Below, piece after piece: positions 18,924 to 30,100 of a stretch of DNA of 34,079 bases; position 1 is the first letter of the stretch; each line of letters starts with the position of its first letter. The position numbers and the translations under genes were made by a program. The stretch spans positions 1 to 34,079 of the forward strand of contig JADNYV010000367.1 in the NCBI GenBank assembly GCA_015501055.1. The letters run 5' to 3'. The DNA is from Mucidula mucida. Taxonomy: Eukaryota > Basidiomycota > Agaricomycetes > Agaricales > Physalacriaceae. Below the pieces are notes generated by a model. The model was given only the letters and a program-made list of their open reading frames with translations. It ran no database searches and was not told the origin of the DNA.

Positions 18924-19177
18924 TACAGTCATGTACCAAACAACGGGACAGCCCCCGTCAACGGGACAAAGCTGACAAATGGCTGAGAGAACCGGCTTCC
19001 GGGTATGTTGGAATATTTTTTCCTCAATACCACCGCCTCGAAGTGCATGTTATATAACAGTAGATAGTCTTACTTGAAAGATACCATAAATTCCGAGGCT
19101 GATTTCATCCTGTAGCGCGATACAGAGCGGTTTGTCCCGTTGACGGGTCCTGTCCCGTTGATTGGTACATGACTGTA
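18924..19177. mobile_element. MITE with 45-bp terminal inverted repeats, Tc1/mariner-like
   Basis: A 250-bp body (18926-19175) is flanked by TA on both sides. Its ends are inverted repeats of 45 bp with three mismatches, starting CAGTCATGTACC and containing two CAACGGGACA words each. No open frame of note lies inside, so it is non-autonomous. The paralogous copy of this locus (around base 46) reads straight through without it, giving a natural empty site that differs from the predicted TA site by one base. The TA duplication points to the Tc1/mariner superfamily; the family itself is unknown. Confidence 0.88.
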
Positions 19178-19626
19178 CTCACGCCTCTCCCATTCTTGCG
19201 TCATCGTCCACCTCTTTCATACGCATGGGTCCCAGCGTCGGCGCACGCGATTTATATACCTCATCAACAGACTCGGAGGCAATTTTGGGCCAGACGTGAG
19301 AGCCAATTTTGAAGAGCTTCAGGCTATCTTTCACTGATCCAGAAGGATGAATACTTACTCAATGTCTGTAAAGTCTGAACAAATCGACTGACAAGTGCAC
19401 CGATATTGAAGGCGAGACCATTTCCGGACGATGCGCAGTGCGCACTTGATTTGGATAAGTAAGGCCCTTGCGTCTAAGTAAATATCAAGAATTGACCACA
19501 ATGACGAGAAGCAACTAAAAGGTATACAATATATACATTCAGTCCATACACACACTAAATCTCAACGTCCACGTATCAGAGTCTGAGCGCCACCTGCCTA
19601 ACAAAGCAGGGAGGTCATCAAAGCAT
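19178..19626. other. 3' flank of the CFEM-like gene
   Basis: Non-coding part of the duplicated block, about 450 bases, matching 48-427. I see AT-rich sequence suited to a 3' untranslated region and terminator but no specific signal. Confidence 0.5.
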
Positions 19627-20337
19627 TTATAAAAGAGCCCCAACGATTGCCCCCACTATAACAACTCCCATTGAAGCCACAATGTGGAAGTTCACCCCAA
19701 CTGCAGCGTCCGAATCGTCACCGGACGCAGTGGAAGACGCAGATCCAGAACTCCTCGAAGCCGTCGAAGTCTCTGAGTTCGTGCTACTCCGTGTAGAAGC
19801 AGTCGTGACGGCACGAGTCGACGACGTAGTTGCGGCTGACGTCGATCTACTAGACGCCGCCGACGAACTAGCAGTCGATGAAAGTACGATAGACGACAAA
19901 GGCCGGTCGGGGTCTTGGCCCGGGAAAGTCAGTTTGGGTATTGGAAGGCCTTCCGCATCGCATTGGACTTTGAGGCCTACGCGTGCACGCGTTAGATACA
20001 TCCTGAGGCACACAGGTGGAGCAACTTACTATCAAGGATTCCCTGGAAATTCGTGTAATCCGTCGCGTTGATGTTGCTTCCTACACATTCGATACATTCG
20101 ACGTAGCTGTTTGCGAAATCGGAGGTGCAGCAGACGTCTGCGGTGCATGTCTAGTAGTAGTAGCACTAAGGTCATGGGTACTGCCTTGGATGTAGAACAG
20201 CAAGAACGTACCCCGTCAGTAAGCGGGTCCGCGATGGCACAGCTTGCTTGACATTCTGGAGGAACGTCATTTTGACGACGGACGATACCCAATGCAGAGA
20301 CAGAAATTGCTGAGAGCGCAAGCACGGCGAAACGCAT
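19627..20337 (-). CDS. CFEM-like secreted cysteine-rich protein, probably surface-anchored
   Basis: Exons 20337-20212, 20150-20030 and 19976-19627 (introns 61 and 53 bp) encode 198 residues. Residues 1-16 form a signal peptide (MRFAVLALSAISVSALG). Eight cysteines follow at about 29, 33, 44, 49, 50, 61, 64 and 88, in a VPPECQASC...TCTADVCC...ECIEC...QC pattern resembling CFEM and related fungal eight-cysteine domains. A Ser/Thr/Ala-rich stalk (105-165) is probably O-glycosylated. A terminal hydrophobic segment (IVASMGVVIVGAIVGALL) after small residues suits GPI anchoring or a membrane anchor. Such proteins sit at the cell surface; some CFEM proteins bind haem or act at host interfaces, which cannot be judged here. 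The spacing is not a textbook CFEM, so I call it CFEM-like. Confidence 0.78.
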
Positions 20338-20817
20338 GTTGACAGCGAGGGAAGAAAGCGTGGGGTGGGTTGTCCGAGATTAAGCGCCCATTTCCTATGT
20401 TTTATATATGACGGCAGGAGAACATGCGGCGTGTTCACTGCTCATCTGCAGGGCCCCTTCCCATGATGGCCGTGCCGTTGTGGGCGCCCATTCTGACACA
20501 AACGGTCTAGCCGCTGGTGAACATGAGCTGCGAGCAATTTGCCTCAACATGATCGAGCGCTATGATGAGAACATGGTAAGTATGGACGGCGCGGTGGTGG
20601 TAGCGGACATGTGGCGCTAGGTTTACTCAGAGTGCCTTCGCCCAGGCCCCAGATGAATCAAAACGGTAAGCATGCGATCCCGTGAGAAAGTGATGTTGAG
20701 CCAGCACGTGCGCGTGTTTGGTGATCTTTCCTCTGTTCGCTTACCACCATCTAGTTGATACAAGGTACGCATTCGCGTTGTAATAGGCGCCGTTTCCACT
20801 AATACTTTGCGTCATAG
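20338..20817. other. Divergent intergenic region, possibly with 5' exons of the zinc-knuckle gene
   Basis: It holds the CFEM-like promoter on the minus strand. On the plus strand, ATG GTAAGT at about 20573-20581 and several AG/GT pairs suggest small upstream exons of the next gene, but I could not join them in frame. Confidence 0.35.
20401..20408 (-). promoter_or_regulatory. TATA box of the CFEM-like gene
   Basis: TATATAAA on the minus strand, 64-71 bp upstream of the ATG at 20337. This is a usual distance for fungal genes with short leaders. Confidence 0.5.
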
Positions 20818-21746
20818 CATAACTACGTCCTCGTCTACGTTCAGGTAAAAAACCCCCACTGTTCTCTACTCTGTCTATTTCAAAATTCTGATTCGCCGCC
20901 AGCCCATGTCAACCGGCGATGCAAAAGTTATTGGATGGACCACAGAAAAGGCTCTCGTTGGCATCAAAGCACCTATCGCAAAACGATGGGGAATGGTCGA
21001 CTCCCGAAAATGTATACTCTATTACGCCTTTCCGTACCGTCGCTCAGATAAAGGCCGAGGATTAGGGCCCAAGCTGAAGGCCCTCCTCCATAATATCTTG
21101 CCGGACTCTGATGTACTGCCCATCACTGCTGCCGACAGCCAATCTTCCATGTCGGATTCCGACGGTCGTCTTATCACGACTCTCCTGTGTGACTTGACGG
21201 AAAAGGAACACGCGTACTTATTGTCGCGAGCGTGTTGGACGCACAAAGACCTTACGGTCTTTCGTGCATCCATGGCATCCTTCTCCCCGGTATCGATTCG
21301 TTGGCTTGCTGCGAGGCAGCGAGTCACTGAAGGATACCAAACTATTGAAACGCGATTTGAGCGATGCCACTGCGCACATGTCCAGCATTAGCTCTAGCTC
21401 TTTGACGTTTCGCCCGTGCGTTGAGACCACGTTCCGCGCTGTTTACATTTCCTTTTCCATTTTCGCCACGCTCGAACGCGAATATCGGGAGCAGGACATG
21501 GCAACTCTCCGCACGATGTCATTTGACACCGTCTTGGGTACGCAGAAGATAGTCATACCCCAGCCGTGTGATCTCTGTCTTGGGATTGACCACTCTCTCA
21601 CGCACTGCCCATTCAAACAGCACATCACTTACGACCTTCCCTTGGATTGCTTGTCCAAGTCATCAAAACGTCGCCGCTCCGCTGGAGGAGATGAACCTGA
21701 CTCCAAAAAAGTCAAGGTGGCGGAGTCTTCCGATGTTGAATTGTAG
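20818..21746 (+). CDS. Zinc-knuckle (CCHC) protein of unknown function, 5' end incomplete
   Basis: Three exons fit together: 20818-20844 (HNYVLVYVQ), 20903-21289 and 21333-21746, with introns of 58 and 43 bp. The 43-bp intron (GTATCG...CTGAAG) restores one frame from MSTGDAKVIGW through LLSRACWTHKDLTVF to SDATAHMSSISSSS. Near the C-terminus CDLCLGIDHSLTHC is a clean C-x2-C-x4-H-x4-C zinc knuckle, followed by a basic stretch KSSKRRR and an acidic end. Such knuckles bind single-stranded nucleic acid. The layout resembles large unnamed agaricomycete families with a C-terminal knuckle, of possible transposon origin; that is recollection, not a search. The first exon or exons are not resolved. A partial tandem copy follows at 21945-22244. 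Confidence 0.6.
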
Positions 21747-21944
21747 TGTACGTGTGGTACTAGGTATATTGTATAAACACATCTCCCTGAACAAAAATGT
21801 TAGGATTATACCTTCAATCGAAGCAAACTTGAAGCTAATTGCACAGGTGACAGAAGTACACCGCTGCACCAAGTTTTTCGAAGAAACATCTAAGGCTGTA
21901 ACTGCTGTTTTGTCGTAGAGCTATTGTAGTACGAGCACGAATGA

Positions 21945-22244
21945 ACCACTGGCTACCGTGCGGTCTACGTTTGCTATCGTGAACTCCAGAAGCAGGACAT
22001 GGCAGCCCTACCGACGATGGCATTCCACACCGTCTTGGGCACGCAGAAGATACTCACGCCCCCGTCGTGTGAACTCTGTCTTGGCGTTGACCACTTTCTC
22101 GCACAATGCCCATGCAAAGAACACATCACCTACAACCTTCCTCTTCGCGACTTATCCAAACCATCGAAGCGTAGCCGCCCCAGTAAACAGGATGACCGTC
22201 AGTCGAAAGAAATCAAGATGCAGTCATCCGATACTGAATTGTAG
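21945..22244 (+). pseudogene. Truncated tandem copy of the zinc-knuckle gene 3' end
   Basis: The sequence repeats the last part of the preceding gene: QDMAALPTMAFHTVLGTQK against QDMATLRTMSFDTVLGTQK, the knuckle CELCLGVDHFLAQC with all four ligands kept, and the end SSDTEL. Upstream, homology continues back to RAVY with about nine codons deleted, then meets an in-frame stop. An ORF from ATG 21999 (81 residues) could still encode a stand-alone knuckle, but no promoter evidence supports it. Confidence 0.6.
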
Positions 22245-22372
22245 TACTTTATGTGAGTCTACCTGTATGCCTTAGACTATGTAGACTTTGAAGTGATAGC
22301 GGTGAGCAAGAATTCAGTACATGTGATGTGTATAGTCTACAGCGAAATAAAAGTAATTACTACATTAAAAAT

Positions 22373-23700
22373 CTATAAGCCTGCTCTCTCTTCTCCTCTC
22401 GCTGCTGTCGAGCGTAACAGCCATGCCAAGTTCTCATACACGACAAAAGTGACACAGGTGCCGGGCAAGACGCGTACGAGGTTCGTCCCCAGCCCGCGAT
22501 AAAATCCGCGCACGCCTTCTTGTTGCCATGTTCGTTTTATCGTAGTCGGAATGTCGGGATAAAGATGGGTTGTCGCGTTATTCTGGAAGAAAAGGTGAGA
22601 GCTTGAACATGGTCGTAAATAGGGAAATACCTGTATCCGGGACCTTACAACCTGGTATGGGTATGTGAGGGACAAAGCCTGAAGCTTACTGACACCAGAC
22701 ATGATGGTATAGGACATATTGGACTGGAAAAAGGTCAGTGACTGCCTTATGACCAAGGTATGTCTAAAGATAAAGTAATGAAAGGCGAATACGGTGATGG
22801 TCGTTCGCGCGCTGTATATGAAAGAAAGCAAACGCCGGAATACTCACAAGTTTATCAACCTCCGGAGTCCACGGCTTGCCTGTCTTTTCAAAGTGTTTCC
22901 GTTTGCGTTCGAATCCCCATTTCTTCATTTGCTCGTAAGCCATGAATTGTATCGCACCATTACTGACACCGACAAGACCTAAAGCCGTCCCTTTGAAGAG
23001 TCCGCGCCAGCCTTCGGTCTGCACGATGGTGCTCAGACCATCTAGGCAGAGATAAACTGAAAGCTAAAACATGAGAGGGAGATGGGCGTACGCCAGAGAC
23101 CGTGATAGGAATGGGGAGAGTTGGGGATGGAAGTGAACATGCGCACGCGGACCACCCATAATGGGTTTGTCATGACAGCAGTCACAGCGCCTGGGAAGGT
23201 GTAAGATAAGAGCTGAATCGTGGCAAGATACTTACTAGCTTGAGCAGAGCATAAAAGGTACTCAGCAGAAGACAGGGAACGTGTAATGTCATCGTTGGAC
23301 GCGCGTTTTTTCAACATATTATAACTGAAAAAGTTGTGAGGATAGATAATAATTTCGCGAGAGTACTCACAATAAGAAGTATAAACCCCAGCTGCTCGCG
23401 TTTCCGGCGATGTTCGGGCCGACGCCACGGTATAATCCTTTCCATCCCTGTTGCTGCTGGATGTCCTTGAGAGCGAACCAGATGTGTTTTCCAAGACCTC
23501 CGCGCGGTGCAGTATCAGACGTCTGGAACTTGACCTTGAGCAGGTCGAGCGGATTCATGCATAACGTCGCGACGACGCCAGCACCAATTCCTGCAGCTGC
23601 ATGGTCCTACACGTCGTGCGATAAGCTCGACGGCGCGACGAAAGGCGGGCGGGCGCACCAAAGCAGTAGTAGGAAAGAAGCTCGCCGGTTGCTTTACCAT
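22373..23700 (-). CDS. FLX1: Mitochondrial carrier, FAD/folate type (Flx1/SLC25A32 family)
   Basis: Members of this family move FAD or folate across the inner mitochondrial membrane. Six exons or so read from ATG 23700 (MVKQPASFFPTTAL) to the stop at 22373. Three carrier repeats are visible: MNPLDLLKVKFQ then GWKGLYRGVGPNI; TNPLWVVRVRM then GWRGLFKGTALGLVGVSNGA and IQFMAYEQMKKW; and TYPYQVVRSRIQ then GVRGFYRGLGTNLVRVLPG. The replacement of the acidic residue by Trp in the second signature (PLWVVR) and Gln in the third (PYQVVR) is characteristic of the Flx1/SLC25A32 branch. Introns have good GT...AG ends, for example 23658-23607. The frame is intact. The substrate (FAD or folate) cannot be told apart from sequence alone. 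Confidence 0.88.
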
Positions 23701-24576
23701 TCCAGCTCGCGCCGGTCCTCGGGAACGGGTCGGTATGACTCGGTCGTGGTGGTCAAAGGCAAAGGCAATGGCGATCACGATGACGCATTTCGATCAAAAA
23801 CACGTTTGGTGGAAGGCGGTCAATCTATATCTGGAAAGTATAGGCGCGCCGGCCGCAAGCCATATTGGGAAGGAGCCTTTCGACTGGACCATCACGTCTT
23901 TCTTCAATTCCAAGCACAGCGATTTGCGGAATATAAAAAAAACGCAACGAATGCAGTTGAATATACGCGTCCATGTATGCGTCTTGAATGATGCCAAATA
24001 CTCACGCTTTGAAAGAAGCTGGGCATCAACGTTAATTAATCAATGCGTCCCATCCGCTCATGGTCATCAAAAGATCATACAAGCCTCCATCATCTCTTTG
24101 AAACAGGTGCAAAAGCTCTAGACAGTGGCTGTTGATTCTCTTCCCATCCGGATCTCTGCTCAAACGCTCGTTGTGATGATCAAATCACATTCTCGTTCCC
24201 TCTAGACAGCCCTCTTGTGACTGCATGATAGCGCAAGATCTGACTGAAAACGGTGCATCCAAGCTCTCACCCACGACGCGCACCACATTCTGATCGTCTA
24301 CGGGCACAATGTTCGGTGGTAAATCCACGTGCGCCAAATATCGCGAGCTTCGCCCGCGTAACGCGTAGCAACAGAACTTATGATATGCACATGTTCTCCC
24401 TCCAGGCTGATCCGCGGGGTGAAGTACCGGCTGCATCAGCATAGGAATCTAAAAGATGGCCGGAAGTAGCGCTTGACTTTTCTTGCTTGTTCTCTCCCCA
24501 CGACCCACGTTCTCTTTCCTTTCGTTCTTTTCAACGCTGGACTTGGAGGGCTGGCTTTCCGAGTTTTCAATTAGTG
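23701..24576. other. Divergent intergenic region, no supported gene
   Basis: About 875 bases between head-to-head genes. Open frames here lack introns in sensible places, motifs or a paralogue. The stretch 24480-24576 is pyrimidine-rich and probably holds the promoter of the following gene. Confidence 0.45.
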
Positions 24577-26198
24577 ATGGCGTCTCATGCTGGTGCGCTC
24601 CTGAGTAGTGCTCATCTAATTGATATAGCTGACTTGCGCGCTAGGTCCTAACGACGGTACCGTCAATATCGTACACGGAACGCATTCCCAGCTCGTCGCG
24701 TTCCTCGTCTTGAACATGTGGCCGTCGCATCTTGGGCTTCCTCTTCTCCTTGTCATAATCTTTTGCTCGAAAAAGGTGCAGCGGCACCCGACGTTCATCA
24801 ATCTTTGCTTCACCTTTATGATAGTTGGCATGTAAGTAATTCGCCGAATGTGATACATTTATCTTTGGTCGCTAATCCTCCGACATACAGATCGTCGAGT
24901 CTGCTGTAAGACGATGATTCAATTGGCACTGTTTGATGCGCTGACGGGATTGTGCATTGTCTTAAAGGGTTTACGCTGGGAAGACTGAAGGTCCCGAGCC
25001 ATCGAAGACGCTTTGTCTACTCCAAGCGTCGCTTCTTTACGGATACCCAGCAATGTGAGGTTCTACTTTGGGGCCGGTGTCGTTGTCTGACAGGAATCTT
25101 AGGGCGTCGTTATCTGCCTTCGGGCTGGTGTTTCAGGTAAGACACTGATATCTTGTTTCCGTCAACGGACCTCCCTAAGGCTACATAGATGTTTATGGTT
25201 ATACGGCGTGCCTTTCATGGGCAGACGGACTCGCCCAGTTTTATTCGAAGATGGATTGTGAGCGTTCAAGTTTTGTCGGGGTTGAAAATGCGATCTGAAG
25301 TCGTGCAGATCCTGATTCTTCCTTACGCGGCTTGGTTCATAAGCATCCTTGCAACTGCTTGTGTAGGCTAATTTCTTGTCGGCGCAGTGACAGAGATTGA
25401 CGCCTGCTATTTAGATCGGTGCGGCGAACCCGAACAGCGTCTCAAGGAATCGTCGTTTCTTTTACTGTTCCGTCAAGTCGGATCCCTTGTGAGTTCATTG
25501 TGAAACGTTTGTCTTCCCGCCTGATGTCTCCAGGACCAACACCATCACCGTCTTCGCCGCGATAGTCCTATTTATCACATTCGTGCTGGAAGGTTAGTTC
25601 AACTTTACAAATACCTCTCCATGCTTATCCTTGGCGTTAGTTTGGACTGTCTATTATTTCTACAAGCGCTGGTCAGCGGTGAAGCATAACGATAGCGCTT
25701 CTGTCTTCAAGGAATCAATCTCTCGATACGCATTTTGGCGTTCGCCGTATACCTGATTATTGCAATGAGGCGAGTATCACTAGTTGTTTTCCGCACGCCA
25801 ATATGCTGACGCCACTACCGCTATAGTTTGAGCCTTCTGTCTATCAAGTCACCCGCCTCGCCCGTCCCAGATCTCGCCATCGCTTCCGGTGAGTGGCTTC
25901 GTTTGAAGTCGGAAAGAAAAACACTCATGTGCATGCAGCTGCGACGGTGGTGATCCTGATATTTGGAACACAGCCTGTAAGCATTCCTCCCGTTGGATTG
26001 AGTACCTATATGAATTGGTTTGTCCAGGATTTACTGAAAGCCGCGTGCTTCTGGAGGCACGCAAAATCTTCGCCTGGGAGTGTGCAGGTCCAGCCTATCT
26101 TCGTTGACTTGTCCTCGAATGTGGGCGTGGACCAGGGTCATAAGCCTGTGTGGCGGTCATCGGAAACTTTTGCGCCGAGGGTGACGACACGGTTTTGA
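24577..26198 (+). CDS. Multi-span (about seven TM) membrane protein, unknown function
   Basis: A gene with many short exons. The first join is ATGGCGTCTCATGCTG at 24577 to PNDGTVNIVHGTHSQLVAF. Successive exons give hydrophobic blocks WPSHLGLPLLLVIIF, FINLCFTFMIVGISSSLLV, then YAGKTEGPEPSKTLCLLQAS, ASLSAFGLVFQ, ILILPYAAWFISILATAC, NTITVFAAIVLFITFVLE and INLSIRILAFAVYLIIAM. A hydrophilic tail ends at TGA 26196-26198 (SSETFAPRVTTRF). The pattern, with GPEPSxTLCLLQASLLYG between spans two and three, is a common uncharacterised seven-TM family of agaricomycetes; receptor-like topology is plausible but no ligand or G-protein link is shown. Splice sites were read by eye, so individual borders may be off. 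Frame and stops agree with an intact gene. Confidence 0.68.
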
Positions 26199-27165
26199 AG
26201 GGGGAAGGGAGGTTGTATTTATTATTGGTCTGTACATACGCTTTATTGTACACTGTACAGATAATGATCGTGGATGTATACTGCTACTTGATGCTCTGGA
26301 CCAGTATAGAGTACCTAGTGGTAGACACGTCTGTGCAAGTTTCGACCTAAGTACTTGTTCTCTCATGATATGAGGGTGACACAGGAAGCCATTCAGGGGC
26401 ATTACTAACAGTGATACCTAAATACTTAAAGTTTTGAAACTGTTACTAATATCTCAATACCAGCATGTGCCTTGTTACATGATGTGGCGCAGCGCGCTAC
26501 CGCAGAAGGAGGTGCACCCGTTCAGAATTCCACTCTTTAGATAACTTCCCATTTGGTTCTGCTTTGAAGGTGTTAAAATGCGGAATTAAGGCTTACAGGC
26601 TTACCTACCCGTATCCCATGGCTCTGAACTGGTAGCTTCCTTGAGGAGTCTTAATTAACCCTTGAAAGTTTTAATACTGTATCAATGCTACTGCTAGTAC
26701 TTAACTGCAGGAAACCCAAGATGTATCAAAACCCAGGGTTCACTTCGGAGAAAATGAAGCCATCAGTCGCAACCTAGTGACCCACTACCGTAGGGGTAGC
26801 GGGAAAAACCCAGGGCTTACTTTACCACCCTGTGAGAGTGCTACAGACAGTTTCAATACCGGTATGTGATGTGGCGCAGTGCCATGCCGCCTTTCTCAGG
26901 CGGGCTGTGAAGCTGCGCCACGCCGGCATCTATTGCCCTGCTTACGCTATCACGGCCCGAAACCACCTCCGAACTTGTCACGTGGTGCTTCCGCATATTT
27001 CGTTCCTTCTCACCACCATCATCCTTCCGTTAACGCGCGTACTGGCCATCGCTGGATTGCTCGGAATTTTGTTTCTCGAAGTGTAACCGCGTCTTTTCCA
27101 CGTAGAAAGCCCGGAAAACAGTCGATTCAGAGTCAAATTATCTATCCGTTGGAAAGCCCCACAAG
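26199..27165. other. Intergenic region with diverged repeats
   Basis: About 970 bases without a supported gene. CAATACC...GATGTGGCGCAG occurs at about 26456-26492 and again at 26854-26880 in the same orientation. AAACCCAGGG occurs near 26728 and 26805. A short hairpin (CCCACTACC with GGTAGCGGG) lies at 26781-26803. These look like remnants of an old insertion, but no target duplication or coding remnant confirms it. Confidence 0.4.
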
Positions 27166-30100
27166 ATGAGCTGGCATGGACGTGGAGGAGGCAAAGGTCG
27201 CAGATACCGGGGTATATCAGTTGGCTTCAACTTCTAGTCCGTTTTCATAACTTATTCCAGATGATTATGACCGCCGTGAGCCCGTGGAATCACCCCAAGA
27301 CAAAATGCGCTCAGCCATATTCCGTTTGGGAGAAGTGGTTCGTCTACCGCAACCCAGGAAGTCGAATCGTTTCTCATCTTCAGAAAGGACCCTGTAGAAG
27401 AATTGCCTCAATTAGAGCAGCAGATTCGCGAACTGCAGCCACCAAATATCTCCAATATTGCAGAGGCGCTACGAATAGGGTATGTGGGACGCGTCGTCGA
27501 ACCTGGAAATGCAGACTTACAGGCTTTGATTGATAGGGTGACTGAGCAACCGTACAAAATTCCACATTATGCTGCACTCCTTCGGCTGTTACATGAACAA
27601 CCGTCGGAAGGAACATCTCTTGGTCGTCAATTACTTGAGGAAATATGGAAAGGCTTTCAAACCTACGTTGATCAGCTGTCTTGGAGAGAGACGCGCTTTG
27701 TGTGAGTGCTTTACTTCTACTCCCCAGAACACTCGTCTCGTTGCGCACGAGCAGCGAGGTGGAGGTGCTCCAAAAGATTTCGGGAATCCCGTTGGCCTCC
27801 ACATAAGATCACAACATAACTCATTATCACCTCAGATCCACTTCTTTTCCCATCTTGCTCTGGCCGGAATTATCTCGCCCGACTCTTTGGCCACACTTAT
27901 CCAATCATTCACGGCCGTGTTAGATGAATTCGGTGTCCCCCAGGGGCGAGCCAAACGTGCCGCACTATGTGCCGGTGAAGGTCTCATGATTGTAAGTCCA
28001 GTGTTCGCACTGGTCGACGTAACTGAGAGGATCATTTCAGGCAGGTCGCATTCTACCGCCATCAACCCAGGAAGCTATCATTACAGCTATAGAAGCATTT
28101 AATGAGAGCACGAAAACAGCCAAGGCGCTGGTTCATCCGATGGTATTATTTGATGGTACTGTCGAGAATGCGGACGAGGTGAGTAACAGTTTCCACCTGG
28201 GACGTTCGTGTTTTGCGGCACATGTCAGTGATATGTGCCGCACCGAAATCGCATACATCACGGTGTTTTACAATGAGAAACCTCCACCGTTAGTTGCATC
28301 CACGGTACGGTTACGGTCGAACTTTATGGGGCCCAAGATGCGTCGTGAAGGCTAAGTCCTGGTCAATGAGACGTCCTGGAGGTACGAAGAGGTGTTTGGC
28401 ATGTCAGACGAGCCCTCTAGCACGAGATCTGATGACACTGCATTGTTACGGCGACCGACGACTCGTAACCCGTACCGTTCCCGTAACCGTATGGTGGCGC
28501 AACATCATGACCTGTAACCGTAACCGTATCATACGGTCACGGTGTGGATCCCTACATTTCACATTTGCACGATTTCCTGCCATCCCTTTTGACATGTTCA
28601 TGATTTCGATGCTTACATTCACTTAGCTTCTGGATGCCCTACTAGCCTCCTGCCACGCCTTACAAGCACCCGGTGCAGCAGCCCCATTCCCCCAGCCATA
28701 CGCCGGCTATTCGGCATTAGAGGATGAAGCATTCAGCTTACCATCTGTGCTGGTTCCTCCGGAAGTCACTGAGCTGGAAGGAACAGACGATGACGCGCCT
28801 GTGAAAAAAGAGGAATGGCCGGAATACTTTGTCCAGTTATTTGAAAACGATGTACGCCAATCCTCTTGCACATCATCCTATCTTACAATAGATTAGGTTA
28901 CGCCAGACTTCAAAACGCCTGAGGGCTATGTGATTCGCGTCGATTTGATGGCTATTGTCGATATCTTCGAGGTAAACCGGAAGGAGTGTGCGCGTTTATT
29001 GCTCGAGTACCCCAAATGGACATTACCGGGTACATTCAAGCCAAAGCTCGGCGCCCCGGCTGCCGTTGACCCCGTCATCGAGAAAGACTGGTTGCTTGAA
29101 AATACGATGATTGAGGTACGCCGAAATCCGTTTGTTAAAGAATCTGCTAAATAGGCGATAGACCATTTTGGGCGCCTACTTTTTACTGCCGGAAGCGTCG
29201 CAAAAATCCATATATTATATGGGTGTTATTACGGAGCTGTGCAAGCTGGCACCTCAGAGTGCTGGTCCTGCTGTGGGTAAATCGATTCGCAAACTTTTCG
29301 GCTACTTGGCGGACGGACTGGATGTCGATGTCTCACGACGCTTCGCGGAATGGTTCGCCATCCATATGAGCAATTTTGGCTTTCAATGGGTCTGGAAAGA
29401 ATGGTTCGTTATCATGTGTCAAAATTACAGTGTATCGCTGATTGTGTTGCTCGTTAGGCTGCCGGATCTAGATCTAGTACCTCAGCACCCGCGGCGGGCC
29501 TTCATGAGGCGCGTCCTGGAGTATGAAATCCGACTGTCGTATTTTGACCGCATCGCCAAAACTCTTCCGCCTCAAATGCAAGAACCAGATGCGTATGTCT
29601 TACCGAAAGTGGCGCCAGGTCCTCATTTCCCCTACGAAGACCCCAGTAGGCCCTTTCGTTTTAATACACTGACCAGCACTCACGTTACTTCTAGTAAATC
29701 CTCATCACGATAGTGCCCAATCCATCTTGAACTTGTTCCGCGGACGCGCCAAGGCGGAAGAGGTTATTGCTCATCTTGACACTCTCAAGGCATCCGTTGA
29801 GGCGGCAGATGCAGATGTAAATTCTGAACACGTTGTTCTTTCCATCGCTATACAGTCTCTTCTCCACATTGGCGCGCGCTCCTTTTCTCATCTTCTCAAC
29901 GCTATCGAGCGATACCTCCCACTACTGCGTCACGTCGTCTCTCACGGAACCAGCGATACCAAGTCGGAGATCCAGACCTCCGTGGCATCCTTCTGGAAGG
30001 AGAACTCTCAAATGGTCGTCATCGTGTTCGACAAGCTCATGCAGTACCAGATCGTGGACCCCACGGATGTTATTAATTGGACATTCGAGAGGGGTACGGA

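Larger units (their letters stand above)
18880..19965. repeat. Segmental duplication, copy 2 (paralogous to 1-822)
   Basis: Collinear with 1-822, including the stretch ending at the exon 3 start of the CFEM-like gene. It is interrupted by the MITE at 18924-19177, which copy 1 lacks. The block starts about 110 bp after the stop of family X copy B and continues into an intact CFEM-like gene, so this copy is the better preserved one. Confidence 0.88.

Noticed and set aside
23735..24121. 128-aa plus-strand frame upstream of the carrier gene
   Set aside because: No domain, signal or paralogue; it lies in a divergent promoter region and has an ordinary random length.
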